Source: Chloroflexota bacterium | GTDB taxonomy: Bacteria > Chloroflexota > Anaerolineae > Anaerolineales > Villigracilaceae | Direction: 5' to 3' | Length of the DNA stretch: 49,813 nt | Assembly: GCA_013388685.1 (NCBI GenBank) | Contig: JACAET010000012.1 | Location: forward strand, 1 to 49,813 | Shown: positions 7,469-14,800 of the stretch, one piece after another | Numbering within the stretch: position 1 is the stretch's first letter | Layout of the letters: each line of letters starts with the position of its first letter | The notes under the pieces: model-generated | Told to the model about the DNA's origin: nothing | Databases searched by the model: none | The model's input: only the letters and a program-made list of their open reading frames with translations | Translations under genes and position numbers: made by a program

Positions 7469-8521
7469 TTACCCCTTAAGAAATTCTTCCAGAGCCGCTT
7501 TGCTGATGCGGTACGCGTTGCCGAGTTTCTTTGCCTTCAGGTCACCGGCTTCGATGGCGGCTTTTACGTCTTCTTCAGAGACTTTGAGGATAGCCGCCGC
7601 CTCGGAGGGGGTCATCACGTCCGGAATACCTGCCGCCGCACCGCCTCTGCCGCCGGATTGCTGTCCCTGCTGTTGCTGCATTGCGCCGGAGGTTGCCTGC
7701 TGCATCAGGTTGCCAATGCCCATCCCAGCACCGATGCCTGCCGTGAGACCCGCCCCGCCGCTGGGGTTTTGGGCGGCGTCGCGCATGGCATCTGCGGCTT
7801 GCAGTTGGGTATAGGTTGCCATGTCGAGCATACCCATGTCGCGCAGTTCCTGCGCCGATTTGCTGGACGGCTTGAGGTTGCCGATGTAGAACGACTTCAG
7901 CGTCAGCCCGAGCGCTTCGAAATCATCCTGCGCCTTCGCCCGTACCGCCGCGCCGACCTCTTCCGTCAGCCCGATAAGTTCCACCACGCTCTTGGCGGAG
8001 GTTGTTTCGCCCAGCACATCCTGGAGCGTGGAAAGCAGCATGGTCTTCAAGCGGTCTTCGATGTCTGCCGTGCGGTAGGCGCCTTGCGTGCCGACAACCT
8101 GTGTCACGAACTGCTGCGGGTCCTTCACCTGAAACGAGAACGTGCCGAAGCCCTGCAAGAGCGCCACGCCCAACCCCATGCCCGGGTTGCGGACGATGAT
8201 TGGCTGCGGCGTGCCCCACTTCTCGTTGGCAAACTCCTTCATCGAGACAAAGTACACCTCCGCCGGAAAAGGCGTGCGTTCGTTGAACAGTTTGCCAAGC
8301 AGGTTGATCAACAGGGGGATGTTTGCCGTGGTCAGCGTGTGGCGTCCGCCGCGGAACACGTCCAACGCCTGCCCATCGCGGAAGAACACCGCCGCCTGCG
8401 CCTCACGCACGATCAACTGCGAACCGATGCGATAATCACCGATGCCCTGCTCCGGAAAGCGATGGACGATTTCACCCTGCATCTCGCTCGCATATTCGAT
8501 AACATCAAAAACTCTCGCCAT
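7469..8521 (-). CDS. SPFH/Band 7 protein with C-terminal helix-turn-helix
   Basis: The 350-residue protein begins with an SPFH (Band 7) region of the YdjI/virion-core-like type, about 1-245, with no N-terminal membrane segment; it contains GGRHTLTTANIPLL, the segment QPIIVRNPGMGLGVALLQGF and a coiled helical part. A low-complexity Gly/Gln/Ala linker (about 255-300, with MQQQQGQQ) follows. The last 50 residues (MTPSEAAAILKVSEEDVKAA onward, ending in ISKAALEEFLKG) look like an excisionase/MerR-type winged helix (HTH_17). Relatives often end in a zinc ribbon instead. SPFH proteins form membrane-associated rings; the added domain could bind DNA or peptides. It has a good promoter and AAGGAG site and is a single-gene unit. 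Confidence 0.85.
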   Translation of the reverse strand: MARVFDVIEYASEMQGEIVHRFPEQGIGDYRIGSQLIVREAQAAVFFRDGQALDVFRGGRHTLTTANIPLLINLLGKLFNERTPFPAEVYFVSMKEFANEKWGTPQPIIVRNPGMGLGVALLQGFGTFSFQVKDPQQFVTQVVGTQGAYRTADIEDRLKTMLLSTLQDVLGETTSAKSVVELIGLTEEVGAAVRAKAQDDFEALGLTLKSFYIGNLKPSSKSAQELRDMGMLDMATYTQLQAADAMRDAAQNPSGGAGLTAGIGAGMGIGNLMQQATSGAMQQQQGQQSGGRGGAAAGIPDVMTPSEAAAILKVSEEDVKAAIEAGDLKAKKLGNAYRISKAALEEFLKG

Positions 8522-8553
8522 GATTTTTCTCCTTTTTGAAGACCGTTGTTTCG

Positions 8554-8581
8554 ATTATAGCCCATCAAACTTGTTGGTCAA
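8554..8581 (-). promoter_or_regulatory. Promoter of the SPFH gene
   Basis: On the minus strand TTGACC (8576-8581), a 16-base spacer and a perfect TATAAT (8554-8559) precede the gene, whose AAGGAG ribosome site lies at about 8530-8536. Confidence 0.75.
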
Positions 8582-8606
8582 GAACCGTTTTTCTTATTTC
8601 TCTACG

Positions 8607-8641
8607 AAAAAAGCCCCGGCAGGTTTCTCTCTTCTGCCGGG
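8607..8641 (-). terminator. Terminator of the xdhC-family gene
   Basis: On the minus strand CCCGGCAG (8634-8641) pairs with CTGCCGGG (8615-8622) around an 11-base loop, followed by G, C and a run of six T (8607-8612). It starts 7 bases after the stop of the XdhC-family gene. Confidence 0.85.
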
Positions 8642-8647
8642 CGCAGG

Positions 8648-9442
8648 TTACTCTTTCATCATCTTTCCCGTCCCCCTGTTGCGCAGCATCAGAATTTCCG
8701 CCAGGATGCTGACGGCAATCTCTTCGGGTGTTTCGGCGTTCAACTCCAAGCCAATCGGCGAATGGACTTTCTGGATCCAATCGTCGGGGATGCCCTGTTC
8801 TTTCAGCGCTTTGACCGTCGTCAGCCAGCGGCGCTTCGAGCCGATGACGCCGATATACGCCGCCTGCGACTGAAGCAAAGCCGGCAACCCCGCCGCGTCA
8901 ATGCTGGACCCTCGGCTGGTGACCACCAAATAAGTCTGGCGCGTCACTTTGAGTTGATTCGGCAACTCTGCCATCGGGCAGGGATAGTAAGCATCGGCAC
9001 CCGGCACGGCTTCGGGAGTGCAAAACTCCGCGCGGTCATCGCTGACCGCCACACGAAAGCCGAGCCATTTGGCGAGGTGAACAACCGCCTTGCCGACATG
9101 TCCACCGCCGATGACGACGATCATGGGAGCAGGAAGAATGGGTTCCACAAACACCTCCACCGTTCCGCCGCACACACCGGGGTCGCCGCGGCTGGGGTCC
9201 ACCATGGTGTAATGCAGCAGGCGCGGCTGACCGTCGCTGATTGCCATCCAGGCTTCATCGAGAACCCGGTGCTCCAGATCCCCGCCGCCAACCGTGCCGA
9301 TGAACCTGCCGTCGGGATAAACAAGCATCTTACTCCCCACATGCCGCGGCGTGGAACCTTCACTTTTCACCACGGTACACAGCGCGGCAGATTCGTTGCT
9401 CTTTTCCAGTTCGGAGATGGCTTGGTGGATGGATTTTGTCAT
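8648..9442 (-). CDS. XdhC/CoxF-family protein
   Basis: This 264-residue protein matches the XdhC family: an N-terminal XdhC/CoxI domain (VKSEGSTPRHVGSKMLVYPD, GTVGGGDLEHRVLDEA) and a C-terminal Rossmann domain (VVIGGGHVGKAVVHLAKWLG, SDDRAEF, then VVTSRGSSIDAAGL and YIGVIGSKRR). XdhC proteins insert the sulfurated molybdenum cofactor into xanthine dehydrogenase-type hydroxylases. No such hydroxylase is encoded in this window, so the client enzyme must be elsewhere. The frame extends to a TTG at 9499, but ATG 9442 starts a normal N-terminus (MTKSIHQAI). It lies 78 bases after the deoC stop and may share its transcript. A role in another nucleotide-linked process cannot be excluded. Confidence 0.85.
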   Translation of the reverse strand: MTKSIHQAISELEKSNESAALCTVVKSEGSTPRHVGSKMLVYPDGRFIGTVGGGDLEHRVLDEAWMAISDGQPRLLHYTMVDPSRGDPGVCGGTVEVFVEPILPAPMIVVIGGGHVGKAVVHLAKWLGFRVAVSDDRAEFCTPEAVPGADAYYPCPMAELPNQLKVTRQTYLVVTSRGSSIDAAGLPALLQSQAAYIGVIGSKRRWLTTVKALKEQGIPDDWIQKVHSPIGLELNAETPEEIAVSILAEILMLRNRGTGKMMKE

Positions 9443-9520
9443 AACAAGTTCAGGGCGTGCAAGGATGCGGATGGGTACGGAGAATATCGAAAATTTCAAG
9501 TAATCCGCGTATTCTGCGGC

Positions 9521-10480
9521 TCATCCCATCGGCATGTGATGTTTCGCAGCGTAGTGCCCCGTCAGGTAGTGAGACAACTGCCGCTCGAGGTCGGTCAACA
9601 GGCTCGACGCGCCGAAGCGAAACAAATGAGGCAGCAGCCATTCGTCGCCGAGTTCTTCTTTCATCAGGAATTGCCAGTTCATCGCCTGCTTGGCGAAACT
9701 GATTCCGCCTGCGGGTTTGAAGCCGACCTTGTAACCAAAGCGGTCGAGATATTCGCGAATGGCGCGCGTCATTACCAAACTCACTTCCAGCGTCGCATTG
9801 ACCGATTCCTTGCCCGTCGAAGTCTTGATGAAATCCGACCCTGCCATCATCGCCACAAGGCTGGCTTGATAGACCTGCTTGAGCGTGCCGAGATCGCCCG
9901 TCGCTAAAATCGTTTTCATGTGTGCGTCGCCGCAGGCTTTGCGGAATTGAACAAGTTCATCGTAGAGGGCGCGCCAGTCGCCTGTCAGCACATGGGTGCG
10001 GGCAATGACCACGTCAATTTCACGCGCGCCGGCTTCCACCGCCTGCTCGATCTCCTGGATTCGTTGCGGGAGCGGCGTTTGTCCCGCGGGAAATCCGGTT
10101 GCAACAGAGGCGACGGGAATATCTGTGCCTCGCAACGCCTCCACCGCGTCGCGGACGCGGTTCGGGTACACACAAACCGCGCCGACCGTGATCTTCTCAC
10201 CATCCACGCCAAGTCTTTCGAGCATGTCAGGGCGGATGGGCTGTCTGGCTTTGGAACACAAGCGATGGACACGTCCGGGCGTGTCGTCTCCCGAAAGCGT
10301 CGTCAGGTCAATGCAGGTGATGGCGCGCAACAGCCAGGCGGCTTGCCAATCTTTCTTCACGGTGCGGCGAGCGGCAAGGGTGGCAACGCGCCTCTCCACT
10401 GCGCTCTTATTGACATGCGCGCCCGCCACCCAATCCAGGTCGAGAGGTGTGCCGGGGTTTCGGTTGTGACTGCCTGTCAT
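9521..10480 (-). CDS. deoC: Deoxyribose-phosphate aldolase (long type)
   Basis: This 319-residue enzyme cleaves 2-deoxyribose 5-phosphate to glyceraldehyde 3-phosphate and acetaldehyde in deoxynucleoside breakdown. The Schiff-base lysine is K219 in GSDFIKTSTGKE, and the second active-site lysine K255 is in VGFKPAGGI. The motif VATGFPAGQ and the length (about 320 rather than 220-250 residues) place it with the longer type also found in animals. The N-terminal 60 residues are an extension typical of that group. The start has GGAG 8 bases upstream. The acetaldehyde made could in principle feed an aldehyde oxidoreductase such as the one encoded at 3752, but this is inference. Confidence 0.93.
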   Translation of the reverse strand: MTGSHNRNPGTPLDLDWVAGAHVNKSAVERRVATLAARRTVKKDWQAAWLLRAITCIDLTTLSGDDTPGRVHRLCSKARQPIRPDMLERLGVDGEKITVGAVCVYPNRVRDAVEALRGTDIPVASVATGFPAGQTPLPQRIQEIEQAVEAGAREIDVVIARTHVLTGDWRALYDELVQFRKACGDAHMKTILATGDLGTLKQVYQASLVAMMAGSDFIKTSTGKESVNATLEVSLVMTRAIREYLDRFGYKVGFKPAGGISFAKQAMNWQFLMKEELGDEWLLPHLFRFGASSLLTDLERQLSHYLTGHYAAKHHMPMG

Positions 10481-10507
10481 GTAAACTCCAAATTAGTTTC
10501 CGCCCTG

Positions 10508-10513
10508 ATTATA
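10508..10513 (-). promoter_or_regulatory. -10 box upstream of deoC
   Basis: A perfect TATAAT on the minus strand lies 27 bases before the deoC start. The -35 region is weak, and a second possible box (TATACT) is ten bases further upstream. Confidence 0.4.
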
Positions 10514-10554
10514 CAGCAGTATAGGTCCGTCCGTTTTTTTCATTCAGCCGCTTT

Positions 10555-10592
10555 AAAAAAGCCGCCTCCCCTCGAACGAGAGGTGGCTTTTT
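10555..10592 (-). terminator. Terminator downstream of phhA
   Basis: AAAAAGCCGCCTC (10556-10568) pairs with GAGGTGGCTTTTT (10580-10592), with one G-T pair, around an 11-base loop. On the minus strand the stem ends in six T, which fits termination of phhA, whose stop is at 10639. Confidence 0.8.
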
Positions 10593-10602
10593 CGTTCAAA
10601 GA

Positions 10603-10626
10603 GCGTAGCCGACGTTCGCTAACGTC
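10603..10626 (+). repeat. Dispersed palindrome copy (GACGTTCGCTAACGTC)
   Basis: The sequence GCGTAG, two bases, then GACGTT-CGCT-AACGTC (10611-10626) is a short palindrome in the 3' region of phhA. It closely matches the elements at 7382 and 40328. Confidence 0.55.
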
Positions 10627-10638
10627 CCCGTCGTATAC

Positions 10639-11649
10639 CTACTTCCTCATCGCAATCGGTTTCAAATACGAATCGAGCAGTTCGTCCATCCGCGCCAGCG
10701 ACTCGCACACGAAAAGCATCGGGTTGAAGGCATAGACTGTCTTCGGAATGCGCGCGATGGTCTCGATGTCGAACGGCGCGATGATCACCTCGCCGCCGAA
10801 CATACCCTCCTGCTTGATGCCGAGATTCTTGTACAAGCCGAGCACCACATTCCAGCCTTCGTCGGCGGAGGACATCTGCCCCTTTTGGTGAAGCGCGTTC
10901 ACGCCGTCAATGATTCGATGCAGGTTGGTCCTGTTGGCTTCAAAGTGCGCGTACAACTGCGGGTAGATGGGCTTGGTGTAATCAATCACGTTGTCGCGTC
11001 CGAGGCGGTAGAACTCCATAATCGTGCGCGTCAACTCCTTGCGCCCCGAAATGATGCCCGCCCCAAAAACTTTGAAGCGGTTCCCCTGCACCACCAGACC
11101 AAACTCCGTGCTGTACCATGCCAGCCGTTTGATGACTTCTTTCTCCTCTGCTGTTGCCTTCATATAGGCGGGCGCAAACTTGTCTTCGATGTCGGCATAA
11201 AACTTTTGCGTGAGGAACGGCAGGTGACCGAAGATGTCGTGGAACATGTCGGGTTCGGGAGTGAACTCCATCTGGTCGCGCGTGCGCAGGTAATCGGTGA
11301 TGAGGAAGACTCGCTGGGCAAACTTCTTGTACCAGTCGTCGGCAAGCGTGTAGCGCACCACCGTCCGCACGACGCGCCAGCCCGTGCGCGGTGTGATGTG
11401 TCCGTTCAGGTGCGCCACCGTCGGAATATGATACGGGTCAAGCTCCAGCAATTCCAGCCCGCGATGATACTCGGCGCAAAGATGTTCCATCAAATATGGC
11501 TGGTGAATGCCCGCGAACAAATCCGCCCAAATGGCGTGCTGTTCGGCTGAAAAAGAAATTTCCTGCGTTTCGGCTGTGTATTCCTTTGTGGGGTCAATCT
11601 GTTGTGCGGCAATATCCCCTGTGTAAATCGGAGTTTGATTCCTGTCCAT
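10639..11649 (-). CDS. phhA: Aromatic amino acid hydroxylase (phenylalanine 4-monooxygenase type)
   Basis: This 336-residue iron enzyme hydroxylates an aromatic amino acid, most likely phenylalanine to tyrosine, using oxygen and a tetrahydropterin. The iron ligands are seen as H137 and H142 (PDMFHDIFGHLP) and E182 (WYSTEFGLV). The core is complete and somewhat longer at the C-terminus than the 260-300 residues of classic proteobacterial PhhA. There is no regulatory ACT domain. No pterin-4a-carbinolamine dehydratase gene (phhB) is adjacent; instead pterin genes and a pteridine-reductase-like SDR follow on the other strand. It has its own strong promoter and an AAAGGTG ribosome site. Need for oxygen implies at least microaerobic life. 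Confidence 0.92.
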   Translation of the reverse strand: MDRNQTPIYTGDIAAQQIDPTKEYTAETQEISFSAEQHAIWADLFAGIHQPYLMEHLCAEYHRGLELLELDPYHIPTVAHLNGHITPRTGWRVVRTVVRYTLADDWYKKFAQRVFLITDYLRTRDQMEFTPEPDMFHDIFGHLPFLTQKFYADIEDKFAPAYMKATAEEKEVIKRLAWYSTEFGLVVQGNRFKVFGAGIISGRKELTRTIMEFYRLGRDNVIDYTKPIYPQLYAHFEANRTNLHRIIDGVNALHQKGQMSSADEGWNVVLGLYKNLGIKQEGMFGGEVIIAPFDIETIARIPKTVYAFNPMLFVCESLARMDELLDSYLKPIAMRK

Positions 11650-11701
11650 GGTTCACCTTTCTGAGGTTATGGGTCGAGAACTCAAATCACCTTGCGAAGA
11701 G

Positions 11702-11730
11702 AATATATCACCGCGAGGCGGGCGCGTCAA
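11702..11730 (-). promoter_or_regulatory. Promoter of phhA
   Basis: On the minus strand TTGACG (11725-11730), a 17-base spacer and TATATT (11702-11707) form a near-consensus sigma-70 promoter about 50 bases before the phhA start. Confidence 0.7.
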
Positions 11731-11773
11731 GAAGGCGACAATTCCCGTTCGATTTGGCGGAATAAGAATGCAG

Positions 11774-11779
11774 TAAAAT
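11774..11779 (+). promoter_or_regulatory. -10 box directly before the SDR gene
   Basis: TAAAAT ends 6 bases before ATG 11786. A transcript begun from it would start at or next to the start codon, so the SDR message may be leaderless. No Shine-Dalgarno sequence is seen. Confidence 0.45.
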
Positions 11780-11785
11780 CTTGGC

Positions 11786-12514
11786 ATGCCCGAAGAACCT
11801 CTGCGCGGTAAAACCGCCCTCATCACCGGCGCCGCCCGCCGCATCGGACGACGCCTTGCCCTCGCCTGCGCCCGTGCAGGAGCCGATGTGGTCATCCACC
11901 ATGCTCATTCGGATTTTGACGCCGAATCCCTGCGCACCGAAATCAACAGGCTCGACCGCCAAGCCTGGGTTTTCAAAGCGGATTTGACCGATTCATCCCA
12001 CACCGAAAGCCTGATTCCCCTCATCAGCCGCATCGCCCCGATTCATTTCCTCATCAACAACGCCGCCATCTTCGAGCCGCTGACCCTCGACTCCGCCTCC
12101 CTCGACGACTGGAACCGCCACCTCGCCCTCAACCTGACGGCGCCCTTTCTGCTCAGTCAAGCCTTCGCCCGTCAGGCGGAGGCGGGCGGGCGCATCGTCA
12201 ACATTCTGGATTGGCGCGCCCTGCGCCCCGGAGCGGATCATTTCCCTTACACCGTCAGCAAGTCGGCGCTGGCGGCGATGACCAAATCCATGGCGGTTGC
12301 GCTCGCGCCCAGGATAACCGTCAACGGGCTGGCGCTGGGAGCCATCCTGCCGCCAGCAGACGGAAACGTCAGTCCAGAGATCACGAAGAATATCCCAATG
12401 AAACGCTGGGCGGCGGAGGGCGAGATCGAGCAGGGATTACTTTTTCTGCTCACCTGTCCCGCCTATATCACGGGCGAAATCATCCACGTGGACGGAGGCA
12501 GGCATTTGGTTTAG
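11786..12514 (+). CDS. Short-chain dehydrogenase, pteridine reductase-like
   Basis: This 242-residue NAD(P)H-dependent reductase has the cofactor motif TGAARRIG (14-21), whose arginines favour NADPH, and NNAA at 91-94. The catalytic Ser of ordinary SDRs is replaced by Asp: the triad reads D142 (RIVNILDW), Y155 and K159 (YTVSK). Asp-Tyr-Lys is the pattern of Leishmania PTR1 and E. coli FolM, which reduce dihydropterins or dihydrofolate. The neighbours are folB, folK, folE and phhA, so reduction of a pterin, including recycling of the PhhA cofactor, is the best inference. No Shine-Dalgarno site; see the -10 box just upstream. A generic 3-oxoacyl reductase is the main alternative, but the triad argues against it. 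Confidence 0.8.
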   Translation: MPEEPLRGKTALITGAARRIGRRLALACARAGADVVIHHAHSDFDAESLRTEINRLDRQAWVFKADLTDSSHTESLIPLISRIAPIHFLINNAAIFEPLTLDSASLDDWNRHLALNLTAPFLLSQAFARQAEAGGRIVNILDWRALRPGADHFPYTVSKSALAAMTKSMAVALAPRITVNGLALGAILPPADGNVSPEITKNIPMKRWAAEGEIEQGLLFLLTCPAYITGEIIHVDGGRHLV

Positions 12515-12529
12515 CGGGACAAGCAGAAA

Positions 12530-12590
12530 AAGCGTCCCGAAGGTTGGCTTTACCGCCCACATTGCCCTTTGTAAAACCTTTGGGACGCTT
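12530..12590 (+). terminator. Long stem-loop between the SDR gene and folB
   Basis: AAGCGTCCCGAAGGTT (12530-12545) pairs with AACCTTTGGGACGCTT (12575-12590) through a 16-base stem with one G-T pair; TTTAC and GTAAA extend it inside. It begins 16 bases after the SDR stop and has no T-run, so it may be a message-stabilising or processing site, or a weak terminator, rather than a classic intrinsic terminator. Confidence 0.5.
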
Positions 12591-12643
12591 CACCAGGGTA
12601 AACGTGTTTTCTGGCTATACGAAATTAAAGGAATATTCAAACC

Positions 12644-13000
12644 ATGGACAAAGTCATCATCAAGAACCTGCTCGCCCGCGGAATCATCGGCGTCCGCGAC
12701 TGGGAACGCAAACGCCCTCAGGACATCCTCATCAACATCACCCTCTTCACCGACACCCGCCGCGCGGCGCAAACGGACGATCTCAACGATTGCGCCGATT
12801 ACAGCGCCATCACGAAAAAGGTACAGGAACACGCCGAAAGTGTCGGTCGTTTCACCGTGGAGGCGCTGGCGAACGACCTGGCAGGCATCTGCCTCGCGCA
12901 AAGCAACGTCCAGCGGGTGATTGTGCGCGTGGAAAAGCCGACGGCCGTGCGCTTTGCCGAGTCGGTGGGCGTGGAGATCGAACGCAGCCGCGATGCGTGA
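12644..13000 (+). CDS. folB: Dihydroneopterin aldolase
   Basis: This 118-residue enzyme converts 7,8-dihydroneopterin to 6-hydroxymethyl-dihydropterin and glycolaldehyde in folate synthesis; the family forms octamers. The N-terminus with RGIIGVRDWERKRPQDILIN, the DYSAI block and the catalytic-lysine region RVIVRVEKPTAV are typical, as is the length. Its end overlaps the start of folK by 8 bases, so the two are translated together, as expected for consecutive pathway steps. Confidence 0.95.
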   Translation: MDKVIIKNLLARGIIGVRDWERKRPQDILINITLFTDTRRAAQTDDLNDCADYSAITKKVQEHAESVGRFTVEALANDLAGICLAQSNVQRVIVRVEKPTAVRFAESVGVEIERSRDA

Positions 13001-13487
13001 GTTGCATTTTGCATATTTGAATCTCGGTTCGAATATCCAGCCTGAGACTCATCTGGTCAGGGCTGTGGAGTTGCTGCATGACTATGGCGAAGTGCTGAAG
13101 GTCTCCAGCGCATGGGAGTCGAAGTCGGTGGGCGCAGAAGGACCGAATTATTTGAATGCCTGCGTGCTGTTCCAAACGGGGTTGAGGCAGGTCGAATTGA
13201 AAGAGACGATGATCCGCCCCATCGAGGCGCAGTTGGGAAGGCGGCGCAGTGAGAATAAGTTTGCTCCGCGCACGATTGATATTGATATCGTGCTGTTCGA
13301 TGACCAGCCCTATAACGACAAATTCTGGCGGTATGCCTTTGTGATTGTCCCGCTGGCAGAGATTTACCCCGAGTATCAAAATCCGCTGTTGGGAGAGCCG
13401 CTCCTGCAAACGGCAGCGCGCCTCCGCTCGCAAGTGTGGATGGAGGTGCGTCCCGAAGTATTAAGTCGTTTTGCCGGAGCAGGCTGA
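12993..13487 (+). CDS. folK: Hydroxymethyldihydropterin pyrophosphokinase
   Basis: This 164-residue enzyme transfers pyrophosphate from ATP to 6-hydroxymethyl-dihydropterin, the step after FolB. The N-terminal AYLNLGSNIQPE and the signature FAPRTIDIDIVLFDD (its two aspartates bind magnesium) are clear. The frame is open upstream to 12921, but the ATG at 12993, inside the end of folB, gives the normal N-terminus. The usual GRxRxxxNxxxPR block reads GRRRSENKFAPR. The stop lies 3 bases from the convergent folE stop. The following step, FolP, is not encoded here. Confidence 0.93.
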   Translation: MRELHFAYLNLGSNIQPETHLVRAVELLHDYGEVLKVSSAWESKSVGAEGPNYLNACVLFQTGLRQVELKETMIRPIEAQLGRRRSENKFAPRTIDIDIVLFDDQPYNDKFWRYAFVIVPLAEIYPEYQNPLLGEPLLQTAARLRSQVWMEVRPEVLSRFAGAG

Positions 13488-13490
13488 AGG

Positions 13491-14117
13491 TCAGAATTGA
13501 AGCGGTTTGGCGCCGCGCGAGATGTTGTCCAAGAATTCCTGTCTCGTCGCCAGGTTGGCGCGGAAGGCGCCGTGCATCGCCGAGGTCGTCATGCGGGCAT
13601 CGTGTTTTTTGACACCGCGCATCATCGAGCAGAGGTGGATGGCTTCCACAACCACCGCCACGCCCTGCGGCTGGAGGGTTTTCTGCAGGAAGTCAGCGAT
13701 CTGACGTGTCATGCGTTCCTGCACTTGCAGACGGCGGGCGTACATATCTACAATGCGGGGGATTTTGGAAAGCCCAATCACTTTGCCCGCAGGCAGATAG
13801 GCAACATGCGCCCGCCCAAGGAAGGGAAGCATGTGATGCTCGCACAGGCTGTAGAATTCGATGTCGCGCACGATCACCATTTCGTCGTAGGTGATATTGA
13901 ACAAAGCGCCGTTAATGACCTTTTGCGGATCCATGGCATAACCGCTGAGCAGTTCGGTAAACATGCGCGAGACGCGATGGGGCGTGTTTTTCAATCCTTC
14001 GCGCTCCGGGTTTTCGCCCAGCGCTTTGATCATGTCATATACCAATCCCTGAACTATATTCACCTCCACGTTGGTGGGAGTGACTTCAATATCGTCCAAG
14101 TCTTCGTTGAATTCCAT
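13491..14117 (-). CDS. folE: GTP cyclohydrolase I
   Basis: This 208-residue enzyme makes dihydroneopterin triphosphate from GTP, the entry to both folate and tetrahydropterin synthesis. The zinc ligands are C92 and H95 (LCEHHMLPF) and C163 (HLCSMMRG); [20 protein letters not shown] is the family signature. ATG 14117 has a strong AAGGAG 7 bases upstream; an upstream frame extension to 14138 is less likely. It is convergent with folK and separated by three bases, so the pterin genes are in two transcripts. The N-terminal 20 residues are acidic and unremarkable. Confidence 0.96.
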   Translation of the reverse strand: MEFNEDLDDIEVTPTNVEVNIVQGLVYDMIKALGENPEREGLKNTPHRVSRMFTELLSGYAMDPQKVINGALFNITYDEMVIVRDIEFYSLCEHHMLPFLGRAHVAYLPAGKVIGLSKIPRIVDMYARRLQVQERMTRQIADFLQKTLQPQGVAVVVEAIHLCSMMRGVKKHDARMTTSAMHGAFRANLATRQEFLDNISRGAKPLQF

Positions 14118-14137
14118 TCGAGCTCCTTCGAGAAACA

Positions 14138-14166
14138 CAGTGGCGCTCGCGGCGCCACTGGTTTTT
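14138..14166. terminator. GC-rich hairpin between hpf and folE
   Basis: CAGTGGCGC (14138-14146) pairs with GCGCCACTG (14152-14160) around a 5-base loop. TTTTT follows on the plus strand and TGTTT on the minus strand, so it could stop read-through from hpf into folE or act as a leader structure of folE. Confidence 0.55.
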
Positions 14167-14184
14167 CTGCCTTATGAGAAAGTC

Positions 14185-14751
14185 CTAACCGACTACAGGC
14201 TCGATTAAACCGTAGGTGCCGTTGCGGCGTTTATACAACACCTGGATGGAATTCTGCTCGGCGTTGAAGAAGACGAAGAAATTATCGTGACCGAGCAGTT
14301 TCATCTGTTCCACCGCTTCGTCCTCGGTCATGGGAACCAGTTCGAATTTCTTGCGCCGGGCGATCAGCGGAAGCAGTTCACCGGTTTCGTCCACGGGCCA
14401 TTCTTCCTCTGCCACTTCCGCCGCCGAACGTCCGTCTCCGCGTCCGCGATAGTGTTTGCCTTTGTAGCGTTCGATTTGCCTTTGCATCTTGTCGAGAGCG
14501 GTGTCGAAAGCGGAGTGGACATCATCCGAGCGTTCCTCGGTGCGCAAAATGAAACCCTTTCCGCGTACGGTGATTTGCGCAACCTGCCGGTCGGTGGCGT
14601 TTCGAGCGGTTTTGACATGAGACAATTCGACTCGGACTTCGTCAATTTCCTGAAGGTAGCGATCCAATTTGGCGGCTTTTTTTTCAACATATTCGCGCGT
14701 ATTGTCGGTAAGCCGCATGTTACGAGCAAGAACTTCCATTTTGTTCGACAT
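14185..14751 (-). CDS. hpf: Ribosome hibernation promoting factor, long form
   Basis: This 188-residue protein binds the 30S subunit and, through its C-terminal domain, pairs ribosomes into inactive 100S dimers in stress or stationary phase. The N-terminal S30AE domain (about 1-110) carries DNTREYVEKKAAKLDRYL and the HVKTARNATDR/ITVRGKGFILRTEE strands. A charged linker follows, then the dimerisation domain (about 130-188) with ARRKKFELVPMTEDEAVEQM and NSIQVLYKRRNGTYGLIEP. The start has a near-perfect AGGAGG. It has its own promoter, whose -35 box overlaps the end of comF. Confidence 0.95.
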   Translation of the reverse strand: MSNKMEVLARNMRLTDNTREYVEKKAAKLDRYLQEIDEVRVELSHVKTARNATDRQVAQITVRGKGFILRTEERSDDVHSAFDTALDKMQRQIERYKGKHYRGRGDGRSAAEVAEEEWPVDETGELLPLIARRKKFELVPMTEDEAVEQMKLLGHDNFFVFFNAEQNSIQVLYKRRNGTYGLIEPVVG

Positions 14752-14771
14752 TGCGAACCTCCTGAAAAGGT

Positions 14772-14800
14772 TATCAACGACGCGGCGGCGTCATTGTCAA
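14772..14800 (-). promoter_or_regulatory. Promoter of hpf
   Basis: On the minus strand a perfect -35 box TTGACA (14795-14800) is followed after 17 bases by TTGATA (14772-14777). The spacer is very GC-rich and partly self-complementary. Confidence 0.6.

Noticed and set aside
9443..9499. N-terminal extension of the XdhC-family protein from TTG 9499
   Set aside because: The added residues are not typical of the family and the internal ATG gives the normal N-terminus.
12515..12643. tRNA gene in the gap before folB
   Set aside because: The single long stem-loop has no cloverleaf arms or T-loop sequence.
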